The notes: a model not told the origin generated them from the letters alone. A stretch of 64,000 nt of DNA from Populus alba (GCF_005239225.2 NC_133294.1:21899631-21963630), one strand, 5' to 3'; shown: positions 1 to 14,901, counted from the first letter of the stretch. Numbers and translations: made by a program.

Positions 1-17
1 ATAAATGAAAAGGATAC

Positions 18-1631
18 CTTTATCGAACTTTTCTGGGTTAATATCAACACCTATTATTTTGGATGCTCCTCTGGCTCGTGCTCCTTCGGAAGCCTGTGAT
101 CAAAAGAATTTAGGCTAAGCTTCATGTTCTTATGAATTGGACTGATAATGTATATATAATGTTCCGTTTGATTTGTGAATAAATAGAATGAATGGGAGAT
201 TGTATTTTTGTGCCCACAGTAAAACTTTCTTGAAAATATATTAAAAATTTCAAATAAAATTAAAATGTAAATTGTTTTGAAAAGTGGCAAAAATATGAAG
301 TAAAATATGGCAAAAAATTTGCCACATTCACGGGCCCTGTTCATTTGTCTCATGCGAGACTAGAAAAGCAGATGAAAAGGATGTTACTTACTGCAAGTCC
401 CAAGGCCCCCATACCAAAAATAGCCACACTTGATCCAGCTTGTACATTGGCAGCATTCCATGCGGCTCCCACTCCTAATCAGGTTAAACATCAAACTCAC
501 ATGTCCAAGATTAGAAAAACACGCATTCAGAGTGAGTCTCCAGAGATTTTTGCTGTCTACATGATAATGGGAGGGACTAGGGAGCTAGGCGCCTAGGCCT
601 TCAAGAACAAGAAGAGATCAAAGAATTTTAGGTATCTTACCAGTAGAGACGCAACAACTCAACAAGCTCATCTTCTTGAGGTGAGCATTAGGATCAATCT
701 TGACAGCACAGGCAGAATCAAGCACAGAATACTCGGTGAAAGTCGATGTGTTGAGAAAATGGAATATGGGCTCTCCATTCATGGTAGAAAACCTACACTT
801 TCCATCATTTTCCATCACACTCTTGAACGGGTTGACGCGGTAAGTCTGGCAGAGATTGGTAGTGTTGTTTGTGCAGTAGGGGCAGTGGCCGCATTCTCCA
901 TTGAAGATCGGAATCACATGGTCGCCTGCTTTAAGGTCCGTGACACCTTCACCTACACTCTCAACCAGCCTGCAAAACGTATCCAAGTCTCCTTAAAATG
1001 GTAATGAAATATAGAAAACACGACATTGAGTGATCAAATAATAGTACTAGGAACATGTCTTACCCAACAGCTTCGTGTCCTAGAATTCGAGGATATGCTC
1101 GCTGAGCTTCATTCTTTAGAACAACGACAACGTCAGTAACTTTATTGTGATCAGCACAAGAACTTGAACTGCATCAAAGTAGATTAAGGTTAAAGTTGGT
1201 TAGTGTTATGTTACCTCGCCTTTCCAAGCGCTTAGATCAGTGTGGCAGATTGAAGTGTAGAGGATTTTGATTCGGACCTCCATCTTCCTCGGGGGATCAA
1301 CTCGGATTGTTTCCATAAGAAAAGGTTGTTTCGGACCCCGAACAACGGCAGCTTGAGACCATAAAAACCAAGGAAAAATACGAATCAATAACGCAAGTTT
1401 CAATCAGGGATCGCTCAACATAGGATGCTAATCGAAGCTGCTATTCTTACCATTGCAAGTGATGACTTTCCCTGACGTCGCATTCGGATCGAACACCTTA
1501 CTTCTCGTGACATTATCATGCAAGCCCCGTGACGCCGATCCTAGTAACTTAACGAAGGCTTGAGATGAGTTTGAGTTGCGTCCAGGCAGGGTTTGTGTCA
1601 ATATTCTTCTTGCTTGCAAGAGCATTGCCAT
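18..1631 (-). CDS. Zinc alcohol dehydrogenase-like gene, left tandem copy (3' part outside window)
   Basis: Medium-chain NAD-dependent alcohol dehydrogenase of the plant ADH-like group, expected to interconvert alcohols and aldehydes. Six coding exons are visible on the minus strand: 1451-1631, 1215-1351, 1064-1113, 641-969, 392-474 and 18-93, all with GT/AG borders and the same lengths as the complete copy at 5651-8236. Exon 6 ends at a donor at 16-17, so the remaining four exons lie left of the window. Seen: catalytic zinc motif TSICHTD, the GHEAVG histidine, the structural zinc run CGHCPYC...NLC, and the cofactor loop GMGALG. The start is the ATG at 1631, which gives the same basic presequence as the other copy. 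Oddity: the residue after the third catalytic zinc ligand is Cys (LLSCCVSTG) where the other copy and the family have Gly. It may be functional, diverging or decaying; the window cannot decide. Confidence 0.88.
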
Positions 1632-2010
1632 GTTTTGATAATTCTTGGTGTGTTTGATACTACAGCATGGATGTGTTTACATGCATATATTTATAGTAGT
1701 TAGTTAGCTAGCTAAAAAGAGATGTAAACTTGGTGTAATCTGAAAAAAGCCAACGAGCACGCTAGAATTAACATGAACAACCATGGATTGCTGTATATTG
1801 AGAAAAGTCTGAAGCGATTAATTCAACCAAAATTAGCATGTCTAATCAGTACTCTGGCTAATTTTTGCTATTATTTGGAGGCTACAAGATGAGAATAAAT
1901 TATTGTTCTAATGAGGGGAAATAATTTTACTTTTTTTGCGTGGTCTAAATCAAGGATGTGGATAAGTGTTCAACTTGCATTATACAGGCAGATTATTTAT
2001 TTTGAATCTT
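1632..2010 (-). repeat. Upstream end of the left copy of a tandem duplication
   Basis: This stretch before the left ADH gene matches 8237-8600 before the right ADH gene in long blocks, for example around the shared CTAGCTAAAAAGAGATGTAA and AACCATGGATT words. Similarity fades near 2000 and 8600, so the duplicated unit carried about 0.35 kb of 5' flank as well as the gene. The copy-to-copy offset is 6605 bases at the start codons. Confidence 0.75.
1688..1695 (-). promoter_or_regulatory. Candidate TATA box of the left ADH copy
   Basis: TATAAATA on the minus strand, about 57 bases upstream of the ATG at 1631. The same box is found at the same place before the right copy, within an upstream block conserved between the two genes to about position 2000. 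Position and conservation support it; the transcription start is not known. Confidence 0.55.
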
Positions 2011-2091
2011 TGGTAAAGACAGAATTCTGGGGGCTGAGGACTTTATGTTAGGGAGCATGGTCAGGCTAGTTGGCTGAGGATTATCCGACTG

Positions 2092-5650
<3,559 letters not shown>

Positions 5651-8236
5651 TCAAACGTGCAGAAGACATCTCAGTGCCTTCCCATCACCGAGCAGCTGGA
5701 ACGCTTCATTTATCTTCTCAAACGGAAGTTCATGCGTGATGAACCCATCTAGATTCACAACCTGGAAACAAAATAAAGCATGCTTGTAACGAAACTCGAT
5801 GATTTTGATCTCGACAAAGTTCTATGTACGAACTACTTGCTTGCTAATGAACATATTGCAAACACATGTAGAAGAGAAATTTGATGCGTTAAACTGACCC
5901 CGTTCATGCAGGCTTTGGCAAGTTCAGGAAGTTGGCTCTTTCCCTTGAAGTCTCCAAAGGTTGTCCCAGTGATGCTCCGACCATCAAACAACTCCATTGG
6001 ATGGAGAGGCAACATTTTAGGAGTGGGATAAATCCCGACAACCACCGTCTTTCCCCAGCCCTGTCACATGCAAAATCCACACATGTCAACATTATTGACA
6101 AGCTTTGAGGGCCGAGGGATGCGCAATCTGGTTCTCGAGTAATTTTAACAATAACCCACCCACACTAAAAACAGGGTGAAACTAGAGCAATGAAATGCTA
6201 ATAGTGACTTACATCATGAGTGGACAAGAAGGCTTCTCGGAGAACCTCCAAATTCCCTGCACACTCAATGCTGTAATCCACACCTCCACTAGTCATTTCC
6301 CTGATTCTCTGCAACACCATTTGCTAGCATGGTTAATACTTAACAGTCACATGCTCAGCAATCCAAGATAGAGAAAACTCCATGTATATTTGAGTTGCCA
6401 ACCTGGTGCACTGGCTTTGAACTATCTTTTGGGTTTACAAAGTGAGTCATTCCCATTTCCTTGCCTGCAACCATATCGAAAGACATTGCCATAAAACTCG
6501 AAGGTCAGGTCTTTCTTTTCTGGTGGGAATTGAAAATATGAAGAATCAATAATGAAAAGGATACCTTTATTGAGCTTTTCTGGGTTGATATCAACACCTA
6601 TTATTTTGGATGCTCCTCTGGCTCGTGCTCCTTCGGAAGCCTGTGATCAAAAGAATTTAGGCTAAGCTTCATGTTCTCATGAATTCTACTGATCATCTTA
6701 TATATGCTTATATAAAGCATGATATGTGATATATCTAGTGCCTTGTAAGAATAGAATGAAAATATGTTTTCTGTTTGATATTTCAATAAAAAGAATGAAT
6801 GGGAGATTGAATTTTTGTGTCGACAATAAAATTTATTGAAAGCATATTTAATTTCAAATAAAATTAAAATGTAAATTATTTTGAAAGGAGGGGAAAATGT
6901 TCTGCAAAACATGGCCAAAAATTTGCCACACTCGCATGCCCGGTTCATGTCTCTCTTGGGAGACTAGAAAAGCAAATGGAAAGGATTCACTTACTGCAAG
7001 TCCCAAGGCCCCCAAACCAAAAATTGCCACACTTGATCCAGCTTGTACATTGGCAGCATTCCATGCAGCTCCCACTCCTAATCAGGTTCAACATCATATT
7101 CAAATGTCCAAGATTAAAAAAAAATACACATTCAGAGTGAGTCTCCAGAGATTTTTGATATCTACATGATAATGGGAGGGACTAGGGAGCTAGGTGCCTA
7201 GGCCTTCAAGAAAAAGAAAAGATCAATGAATTTTCCGTTTCTTACCGGTAGAGACACCACAACTCAACAAGCTCATCTTCTTGAGGGGAGCACTGGGATC
7301 AATCTTGACAACACAGGCAGAATCAAGCACAGAATACTCGGTGAAAGTTGATGTGTTGAGAAAATGGAATATGGGCTCCCCATTCATGGTAGAAAACCTA
7401 CACTTTCCATCATTTTCCATCACACTCTTGAACGGGTTGACGCGGTAAGTCTGGCAGAGATTGGTTGTGTTGTTTGTGCAGTAGGGGCAGTGGCCGCATT
7501 CTCCATTGAAGATCGGAATCACATGGTCGCCTGCTTTAAGGTCCGTGACACCTTCACCTACACTCTCAACCAGCCTACAAAACGTATCCAAGTCTCCTTA
7601 AAATGGTAATGAAATATAGAAAACACGACATTGAGTGATCAAATAATAGTACTAGGAACATGTCTTACCCAACAGCTTCGTGTCCTAGAATTCGAGGATA
7701 TGCTCGCTGAGCTTCATTCTTTAGAACAACGACAAGGTCAGTAAATTTATTGTGATCAGCACAAGAACTTAAACTGCATCAAAGTAGATTAAGGTTAAAG
7801 TTGGTTAGTGTTATGTTACCTCGCCTTTCCAAGCGCTTAGATCAGTGTGGCAGATTGAAGTGTAGAGGATTTTGATTCGGACCTCCATCTTCCTCGGGGG
7901 ATCAACTCGGATTGTTTCCATAAGAAAAGGTTGTTTCGGACCCCGAACAACGGCAGCTTGAGACCATAAAAACCAAGGAAAAATACGAATCAATAACGCA
8001 AGTTTCAATCAGGGATCGATCAACACAGGATGCTAATCCAAGCTACAATTCTTACCATTGCAAGTGATGACTTTCCCTGACGTCGCATTCGGATCGAACA
8101 ACTTACTTCTCGGGACATTATCGTGCAATCCCCGTGACGCCGATCCTAGTAACTTGACGAAGGCTTGAGATGAGTTTGAGTTGCGTCTAGGCAGGGTTTG
8201 TGTCAATATTCTTCTTGCTTGCAAGAGCATTGCCAT
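5651..8236 (-). CDS. Zinc alcohol dehydrogenase-like protein with N-terminal targeting-type presequence, right tandem copy (complete)
   Basis: NAD-dependent medium-chain alcohol dehydrogenase, plant ADH-like family. Ten coding exons on the minus strand: 8056-8236, 7820-7956, 7669-7718, 7246-7574, 6995-7077, 6565-6640, 6403-6464, 6213-6308, 5899-6060 and 5651-5761. All join in frame at GT/AG sites to 428 residues plus a TGA stop. Catalytic zinc ligands are Cys96 (TSICHTD), His119 (GHEAVG) and Cys228 (SCGVSTG); structural zinc ligands are Cys149, 152, 155 and 163. The Rossmann loop GLGALG spans 253-258 and Asp277 (GVDINPEK) suits NAD rather than NADP. The usual family start aligns near residue 53, so residues 1-50 are extra: rich in Arg, Ser and Leu with no acidic residue before Asp39, typical of a mitochondrial or plastid presequence. 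Location is inferred, not shown. A tandem copy lies downstream at 18-1631. Confidence 0.95.
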
Positions 8237-8640
8237 GTTTTGATAACTCTTGGTATGTTTGATATTTACTACAGCATGCATGTGTTTACATGCATATATT
8301 TATAGTAGTTGGTTAGCTAGCTAAAAAGAGATGTAAACGTTGTCTGATCTTAAATAAAGTAAACCAGCACGCTAGAATTGACTTGAACAACCATGGATTA
8401 CTATTGAGAAAAGTCTGAAGCGACTAGCGAGTAATTCAACCCAAATTAGCGTGTCTAGCTAGTCAGCACTCTGGCTGAGGATAAATTATTGTTCTAACGA
8501 GGGGCAATGCTTTTTGGCGTAGTCTAAATCGAGGATGAGGACAAGAGTTCAACTTGAGAAATGCGGGAAAATTATTTATTTTGAGTAAACACAAAAAAAA
8601 GAAAAAGAATACTGAAATTTGGGTTGAGGACTAGAACATC
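8237..8640 (-). repeat. Upstream end of the right copy of the tandem duplication
   Basis: The 5' flank of the right ADH gene matches 1632-2010 in blocks. It differs by small indels and substitutions, so the two promoters have had time to diverge. Confidence 0.75.
8297..8304 (-). promoter_or_regulatory. Candidate TATA box of the right ADH copy
   Basis: TATAAATA on the minus strand, 61 bases before the ATG at 8236, in the same setting as the box at 1688-1695. Confidence 0.55.
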
Positions 8641-9528
8641 TGACTTGCATATATAAATGTGCGTATATATATAGTCAATCAAAGGTAAAAATCTCTTCAA
8701 AAAGAGACAGCTTGGTTAAAAAACATGGATGCTGGCTAAATTTGTATGCTTGCTTTACTCTGAATTATGGACAAGATATCCTAATCCTTGTTGGGACACT
8801 CTTATTTTGGAATTATGATTCAAACTTAGAAATTCTATCCTTAATATATATGTATTTGTTAGTCTCTCTTTTCTCTTACAAAAGCTCCCACGTTAAAAAA
8901 AAAATCCACTCAAATCTTGATATAGGACGTGAGAAGTAAAATTTTTATGAATTTTGTAATCCTGAAGTACATAAAAGATTTTTTTTTAATTAAATTGAAG
9001 ATGTTGGCTTAATCCCGGAATGTGAAAACTCATCCAAAATACATATAGATAGATAGATAGAGTTAAATTGCATTTTTGGATCATTTTTAGAGGTGTGAGT
9101 TTGGATTGCAATGGAAAAAAACTCAATTAGTATTAGATGTTTTGTCGAAGAAATTATTTGCAGCTTGCTAGAAATATAATAATCCGTGAAAAAGCTATGA
9201 GAACAACAACCATGATGTCAATCTATATTTTTTTGGTCTAGTCAAATTAAGACAAATTAAAAAATTTATATAAAAAAACTATTCATTATAATTTTGATCG
9301 GAATTTTATTTCTTAAACGAAGGAGCACATCTCTTACTATGAATCTTATATGAATGAACTAAAATCATTGAAAATGAATCTAGGCATGCAACCCTTGAAA
9401 ATTTCAAGGAAAAAATTCACAAGATCTTAATATTATAGTTTTAAACATATAACGGAATCCCTTTTTTTTTTTTTTTCTAGAATCTAGATTGGTTTGGATT
9501 TAAAAAAAAAAAAAAGTTGACATATTGA
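8641..9528. other. Intergenic, no gene recognised
   Basis: AT-rich DNA with homopolymer runs and a short GATA run near 9049. The 75-codon plus frame at 8712-8939 has no recognisable domain and ordinary AT-rich composition; I do not call it. Confidence 0.6.
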
Positions 9529-9741
9529 CCCGTTTGTTTCTGTGTTTTAAAAGTGTTTTTGAAAAAAATTAATTTTTTTTATTAATTTCAAATTAATATA
9601 TTTTTAGTGTTTTCAAATCATTTTGATGTGCTGATATCAAAAATAATTTTAAAAAAATAAAAAAAATATATATAATTAATATATATTTTGATATAAAAAT
9701 TATTTAAAAAAATAACAGTAATTATACTACCAAACATACTC
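9529..9741 (+). mobile_element. AT-rich MITE-like dispersed repeat, copy A
   Basis: Starts near CCGTTTGTTTCTGTG and ends near CCAAACATACT. It holds the family core words GTTTTAAAAGTG, AAATTAATAT, CATTTTGATGTG, ATCAAAAATAATTTT and TTAATATAT in that order. Five further copies are seen in this window (10595, 20592, 21392, 51951 and, inverted, 63693). The ends resemble inverted GTTTG / CAAAC words. It carries no coding sequence. Confidence 0.75.
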
Positions 9742-10594
9742 TAATCTAATTAAAAATCTGAATTAACCTGGAAGTCGGACACTCCAGATAAAATACGTGA
9801 CATATATCTAGCTTCCTACCTCGCCGGTAGTATTTCTTTGAAAAAAATGTGAGAGGCCGAGAAATTTGCTGTACAAAAGAAGCCCATATTCGATTTCGAA
9901 TTTGGGCTCTGCAGTTATGGAAGGGCTTAAAATCGACTACAGGTTTGCAAAAATTCTATGGGTTTTGAAGTCTTAGATCTACAAAACAAGCCCACTTCGT
10001 GATAATGCTCGCGTCCTGTTGCATAGCACTTTAAAATATATTTTTATTTAATTATATAATAAAAAAATAAAAATTTTATAAAAAAGATAATGAATAAAAT
10101 TATACAATAATTTTTTTAATAATCTTTTCTCTTATTCATTTTTTTTTATTAGCTGCGTAATTCGTTGAGTAAAATGTAATGGAAATTAGAAAAAAATATT
10201 CATAAAAACTTTAACGATACTAATTAAAAAGGAAAAGATTGTGTATTTTTAATTAAACATAATTTTTTTATTAATGTAATTATTTTTTTCCAGGAATTTG
10301 TTTTTAGATAAAATAAATTGTTGTTATAGTAAAAAACTTATTATGATAGCAAGTTTCAATTAATAAAAAAAATAAAATCATTAATCAATCAGTTTTTACA
10401 CGTTTACTGCAGAAGAAGTGATGGTGCATGAAGGGATGTGCAAAATTCTTGCAAAAGCCAAAAGATGCACCTTCCTGGAACCATCTCTTGCATGCTTGTC
10501 GACAAAATTCTCCCCCTTTATGTCCTAAACACATTTTTATACCATGATTTCCTCTAGTCCCGTACTTTCATGCATTAATCTTTCAGCTGAATAT
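9742..10594. other. Intergenic, no gene recognised
   Basis: AT-rich sequence between two copies of the MITE-like family. No open frame or motif worth naming. Confidence 0.6.
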
Positions 10595-10780
10595 ATTTGT
10601 TTTTTATGTTTTAAAAATTTTATTTTTTATTTATTTTTAAATTAAAATATTTTTAATATTTTTAAATAATTTTGATTTGCTAATGTTAAAAATAATTTTT
10701 TTAAAAATAAAAAAATATATCAATAATATTTATTTTTAACACAAAAAAATTATTTAAAAAATAATTATAACTATACTGTA
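10595..10780 (+). mobile_element. AT-rich MITE-like dispersed repeat, copy B (diverged)
   Basis: Same order of core words as copy A but more diverged: ATTTTGATTTGC, AAAATAATTTTTT and ACACAAAAAAATTATTTAAA. Confidence 0.6.
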
Positions 10781-11084
10781 AAAAAAGAACTCGTGTTTTA
10801 TCCAAATCAACACCCTTTCATCACATAAAGTAATGTTCTCTCAAGTCCTTCACAAATGAACAACCTTTTCCTTGTACAAAACGTCGTTTGATGCAACAAT
10901 ATTTCATCATTTGTCCCCTTACAGCTTCTCACTTTCTTCCCCGTCACACAATTATGTCTCCAGCCCTCAACTTCATTATGTGTGTCCTCTCCACCTATTT
11001 GAACAACCATGGGCGATGGCTTTGCGCTGCTCAAACTCATCAAGAGAGAGTCTTGTTTTCAATAAACTACAACAAGGCATGAAA

Positions 11085-11620
11085 ATGTTTTAAGGGTAAT
11101 GAAGACTAATGGCAAAATCTTAGATCACACAAGGTCTTCTTTTTTTTTTTTAATCAACGTGGATGTTTGAATTAGCTTGCGCGCACTTCATCTAATCCTA
11201 CGAGCCTTGAAGTTAATGATCATATAAATCTCCAGTGACCATCATATAAGCAATCACAGGACTCGAACCTCGAACCTGAAACCACAAAGCAAACAAATAT
11301 TTTAGTCCCAAGCTCTTACCAACACCTAGATGGTTCACACAAGATCTTTTATCATCAAGGGTTATGGCAGTAATTGGGCATGCCTATTGGTGTTGCTTGT
11401 GAAGATCATTCTGCTACTTCAGTAAGCATGGATAACACAAGTGGTTCAAAGAGAACAAAAACGATTCTAACAAAGCAACAGCTTCCACAATTGCTGATCG
11501 AGAAGATGTCAGCAGCAGAGACATGTAGACTCAACTCTTCATCAAGGTGGCAGACAGGGCTTTTGAGACCATCCCTGAAGAAATCTAGTATTTTGTTTTC
11601 TTTTAAGGAAATTAATTATA
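11085..11620 (+). pseudogene. Broken PADRE-domain (DUF4228)-like gene, split by a SINE
   Basis: Two coding-like pieces flank the SINE at 11139-11334. The left piece (about 11094-11135) reads VLRVMKTNGKILDHTR, like the first strand of a PADRE domain. The right piece (11430-11620) reads KRTKTILTKQQLPQLLIEKM and then RWQTGLLRPSL, like the C-terminal half of PADRE proteins. Between them the frame is not kept, and a stop lies just upstream of the left piece in its frame. An intact PADRE gene stands 3 kb to the right at 14272. I read this as a degraded relative of that gene. The domain match is from memory of family motifs, so moderate confidence. Confidence 0.5.
11139..11334 (-). mobile_element. 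tRNA-derived SINE with target-site duplication
   Basis: On the minus strand the element starts near CTAGGTGTTGGTAAGAGC, an A-box-like promoter word, followed by GGTTCGAGTCC, a B box, and ends in a poly(A) tract (the T run at 11139-11151). It is flanked by near-identical 14-mers, TCACACAAGGTCTT at 11125-11138 and TCACACAAGATCTT at 11335-11348. These are the marks of a retroposed SINE. The body (GCGCGCACTTC, ATAAATCTCCAGTG) matches a family I associate with Salicaceae. Confidence 0.85.
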
Positions 11621-11748
11621 AATATATGTCAAGTAGGGGGGGTGGGGGGTGGAAAGTGAAGTCAATTTTCTTCTCAGGCGCCGATCAAAATGATGGGAAT
11701 GAAGAGAAACACAAAGCTGAGTTTATCACATTAATATGCTTGTAGACA

Positions 11749-13249
11749 GTATTTATAGCTTAGTAATTGTTTTACATTGAAATAAGCAATTTTATAGAAG
11801 TTATTCCTTGTTACGGGTTTTAATTTGATCACGGTTTAACTTTTTTAATCAAATTAAATTTATTCTAAATTAACTTTATTTTAAAATTTAATTCCATTTG
11901 AATTTCTAATCAACTTATCCAAACCTTGTTTATTTTTATATCATAGTTCTAATAAATGTGGAAATAGGTGGCCGTCGTTATCTGTGAAAAAACCAGCAAG
12001 ACTTTTTTTTGAGTTATTGGAACTTTAGGTAGACCAATCAGGGGGGACATCTTTGTCTAGAAAGGAAGGAGGGCAGTCAGGAGTGAACCTCTCCTGCTCA
12101 AAAGTTGCGGACTTTAACCATCTTTTATGCTTCAATCACGCCCTAGTTAGTCCTGTTTACATATCAGTCCCTATCATTTGTTTGAAATTACCATCACCTG
12201 CCTGGATGTTCTTCCCTCGGTTTCACGAGAAAACACATAGGTAGACATATTATAAGAATATATTCTTCTTTTTCTTTTTCTTTTTCTTATTAAAGAAAAT
12301 ATTTTTAAAAAGAAAAACAAATAAGCTATTAAACCACTTGCACGGAATAACCTAAAAACATGTATAAATCTTTTGTATTTTTTTTTTAACGAAGATAAGA
12401 ATTTTTTTCATACAACAACACTGAATGGCAAATTTTTCATATATATATTTTGTGCTAACCCTATATCTTAATCACATTCTTTTTAATAAATAAAATTAAT
12501 TTCATTCGGAGTTTGTAGTTGCTCCTCTTTCAACAAATGCATTTCTTGAGGTTCGAATTTGTATTCTTACTTTTTACATGGACATAACAGTGCTTAACCG
12601 TTAAATCAACACTTTTTATTGATAAATTTTTTTCATATATATATATATATATATATTGTTCAATAGGATTAGACAATATAATATAATTATAACTGATCAG
12701 ATATTATAAATAAATCTTTTTCACTGAAAGAAATCATCGAAATCTTGTTTCACTAAAAAAGATTATAATCAAATATAACTACGAGACTAAATCTATTTCT
12801 TATATACATTAATTTGTAAATATCGCGAGTGCGCAGAGAGATTCGAAAGAGTTTATATATCCATCATCAAATCCTAGCATTTCTTGAGAGTGGTTGAATA
12901 GAGAACCATCCCATATGATATTATATATCCAATACAAGATACAATTAGCCTTATTATCTACAATTAATTGCCCATTAAACACCTGTTAAGGTTATTAATC
13001 ATGCTTCATAAACTCAAATTATGCATTGAAAAATGTATATTTAATGTTTTATTCTTCTGAGTGACTCACGGGTGGACAAACAATTACTGAAATTGAAAAT
13101 TCTAACGATATGTTATATGCTAATTAATTTACCATATTAATTATTTCATAAAAAGGTGTTCTGGCACAAACCCCAAAAGAGAATATTTCCTGAATAGTTA
13201 ATGGAAAAGTGAAGCTCTTTCGACTCTCCTGGATTTCAGTAGTGTTCCA

Positions 13250-13289
<40 letters not shown>

Positions 13290-13408
13290 TATTTCTTCTT
13301 CTTATCATACACTTATCTTCTACTTTTCTTTCGGATTTCTTTTTTGTCTTATGTGAATACACTGAGAATTCCACTAAATTGAATTAACAACTAATAGATT
13401 TTGAAGAC
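11749..13408. other. Intergenic, no gene recognised
   Basis: AT-rich DNA with TA microsatellites at about 12636-12658 and 13252-13287. The 63-codon plus frame at 12053 has no recognisable features. Confidence 0.6.
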
Positions 13409-13564
13409 ATGATTCCTGATGTCCTGGCGATTGAATCATATGTGCTTGGTTTCAAAGAGATCAAAGGATATCCCATTATACATGTATATAAGCAAGGCAA
13501 AGTTTTTATTTACTTGAAGACTGACATTGTCTGGAAAGACGAGTATCAGATGTTGGAGGATTGA
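13409..13564 (+). CDS. Short open frame of unknown function, possible gene fragment
   Basis: An ATG-to-TGA frame of 51 codons (MIPDVLAIESYVLGFKEI...) with near-normal codon use in an AT-rich setting. It reads like part of a globular protein rich in hydrophobic and charged residues, but I do not recognise it. No splice context is evident. It may be a relic or a chance frame. Confidence 0.2.
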   Translation: MIPDVLAIESYVLGFKEIKGYPIIHVYKQGKVFIYLKTDIVWKDEYQMLED

Positions 13565-14158
13565 AGAGTGTGTTGATTATACCTACAAGGAATTACTTGT
13601 TTTTCTTGAAGATCACTAAGCTGTCCCTTAAATCTGACCTGCGATATCCCAGACGATGATGGATGTCCCTTATTGAAGGTGATGCATCCCTTCCCTTTGG
13701 TAACAAAAATTTCTCCTATGGGACCAAGATTTCATAAAGAGAAAGTAGAAAGGATTATAGCTCCCTTGGCTTTCCTCCATTGAATGTTGACTGAGATCTT
13801 TAATAAAACAACTATGATATATTCCCCAGCTACAAGGGCCCCAGGAGGATCAAAAGGAAATTGCAACTTTGCTGGCAATGTGAGCATGGCCTACCATCAT
13901 CATGCCAAACTTAATAAATATCATTGTTTTCCGTGTATGTACATGTTGTTGAACTATATATTATACACAGCAATAAATTCTAATAGTGATGCCGGTGGTA
14001 GTGGCCACATTTTCTCCTTCTTTCTTAATTTGTTCCTTTTGTTTCTCTAGCGGGATTGATTGAGGAACTCTTAAAGAAGAATCCCACCAATGATTATTTT
14101 TTTCTCTCTATCCTCACATTTTCCCTCCTTTAGGCTTTAATTCCCTCCAACCTAGAGC

Positions 14159-14164
14159 TATAAG
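14159..14164 (+). promoter_or_regulatory. Candidate TATA box of the PADRE gene
   Basis: TATAAG, 108 bases before the ATG at 14272, in a pyrimidine-rich leader. Position suits a core promoter; nothing else supports it. Confidence 0.35.
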
Positions 14165-14271
14165 AGAAGAGTTGTGTTGCTTTAGCTATAGAAACTTTCT
14201 TTTCCTGTCCACTAAACTAAATCCATTAAGAAAAAAACACTAGTATTTTTGCTTGGTTTCTTGCTTTGGGC

Positions 14272-14901
14272 ATGGGAAACTGTCTATTTGGAGGCCTGGG
14301 AGTGGCGGAGGGAGTGATAAAGGTGATGACATCTAATGGTGGCATCCTGGAGTTTAACACACCAATAACAGCAGGATCCATCACAAATGAGTTTCCAGGC
14401 CACGCGCTTTTTCCAAGCCAGGATCTATTTTGGAGACCACTTTCTCTACAAGAAGAGCTTCAAGGAGGACAGTCTTACTATTTACTGCCACTCCACAACT
14501 CAAAAATTGGTGGCCAAATAGTAAGAGAAGGTCATGTTAGGTCAAAGAGTATACCAGCTGTTGCTGCTGCATCCAATATTGCCGCACCTTATAGGATGTC
14601 CTTAGATTATCAAGGCGCGTTAAAGAGATCATACACTGAAGTTTTCTCTAGGTACAGCAACAACTACGACAAAAGCAATAATGGGTTTTGGAAAGTGAAG
14701 CTTGTGATTAGTCCAGAGCAGCTAGTGGAGATTTTGTCACAGGAGACTAGGACAGAGGAGTTGATCGAGAATGTGAGAGCTGTAGCCAAATGTGGAAATG
14801 GGTTCTCATCATCAGCGTCTTCTGTTGAGTTTTCAGATTCTTGGAGTCTATCCAGCAGTAGGAATGCTTCTTGTAAGAAAGATAGTTTAGTGGATATTTA
14901 G
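14272..14901 (+). CDS. PADRE-domain (DUF4228) protein
   Basis: A 209-residue single-exon protein of the plant PADRE family (DUF4228), small proteins often induced by pathogens and abiotic stress whose biochemical role is not settled. It starts MGNCLFGG, a classic N-myristoylation and palmitoylation context, so membrane attachment is likely. Residues from about 16 show the family start (VIKVMTSNGGILEF), then GHALF near 44 and YYLLPL near 75, and after a variable middle the C-terminal strand FWKVKLVISPEQLVEIL. The tail is Ser-rich and probably disordered. The start is the ATG at 14272; the frame is open six bases further upstream but without an ATG. A broken relative lies at 11085-11620. Confidence 0.9.
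   Translation: MGNCLFGGLGVAEGVIKVMTSNGGILEFNTPITAGSITNEFPGHALFPSQDLFWRPLSLQEELQGGQSYYLLPLHNSKIGGQIVREGHVRSKSIPAVAAASNIAAPYRMSLDYQGALKRSYTEVFSRYSNNYDKSNNGFWKVKLVISPEQLVEILSQETRTEELIENVRAVAKCGNGFSSSASSVEFSDSWSLSSSRNASCKKDSLVDI

Noticed and set aside
11139..11334. A- and B-box words suggesting a tRNA gene
   Set aside because: No cloverleaf can be drawn; poly(A) tail and target-site duplication show a SINE. The same holds for 61547-61750.
14266..14271. Start of the PADRE gene two codons upstream
   Set aside because: The upstream codon is TTG. The ATG at 14272 gives MGNCLF, the expected myristoylation start.
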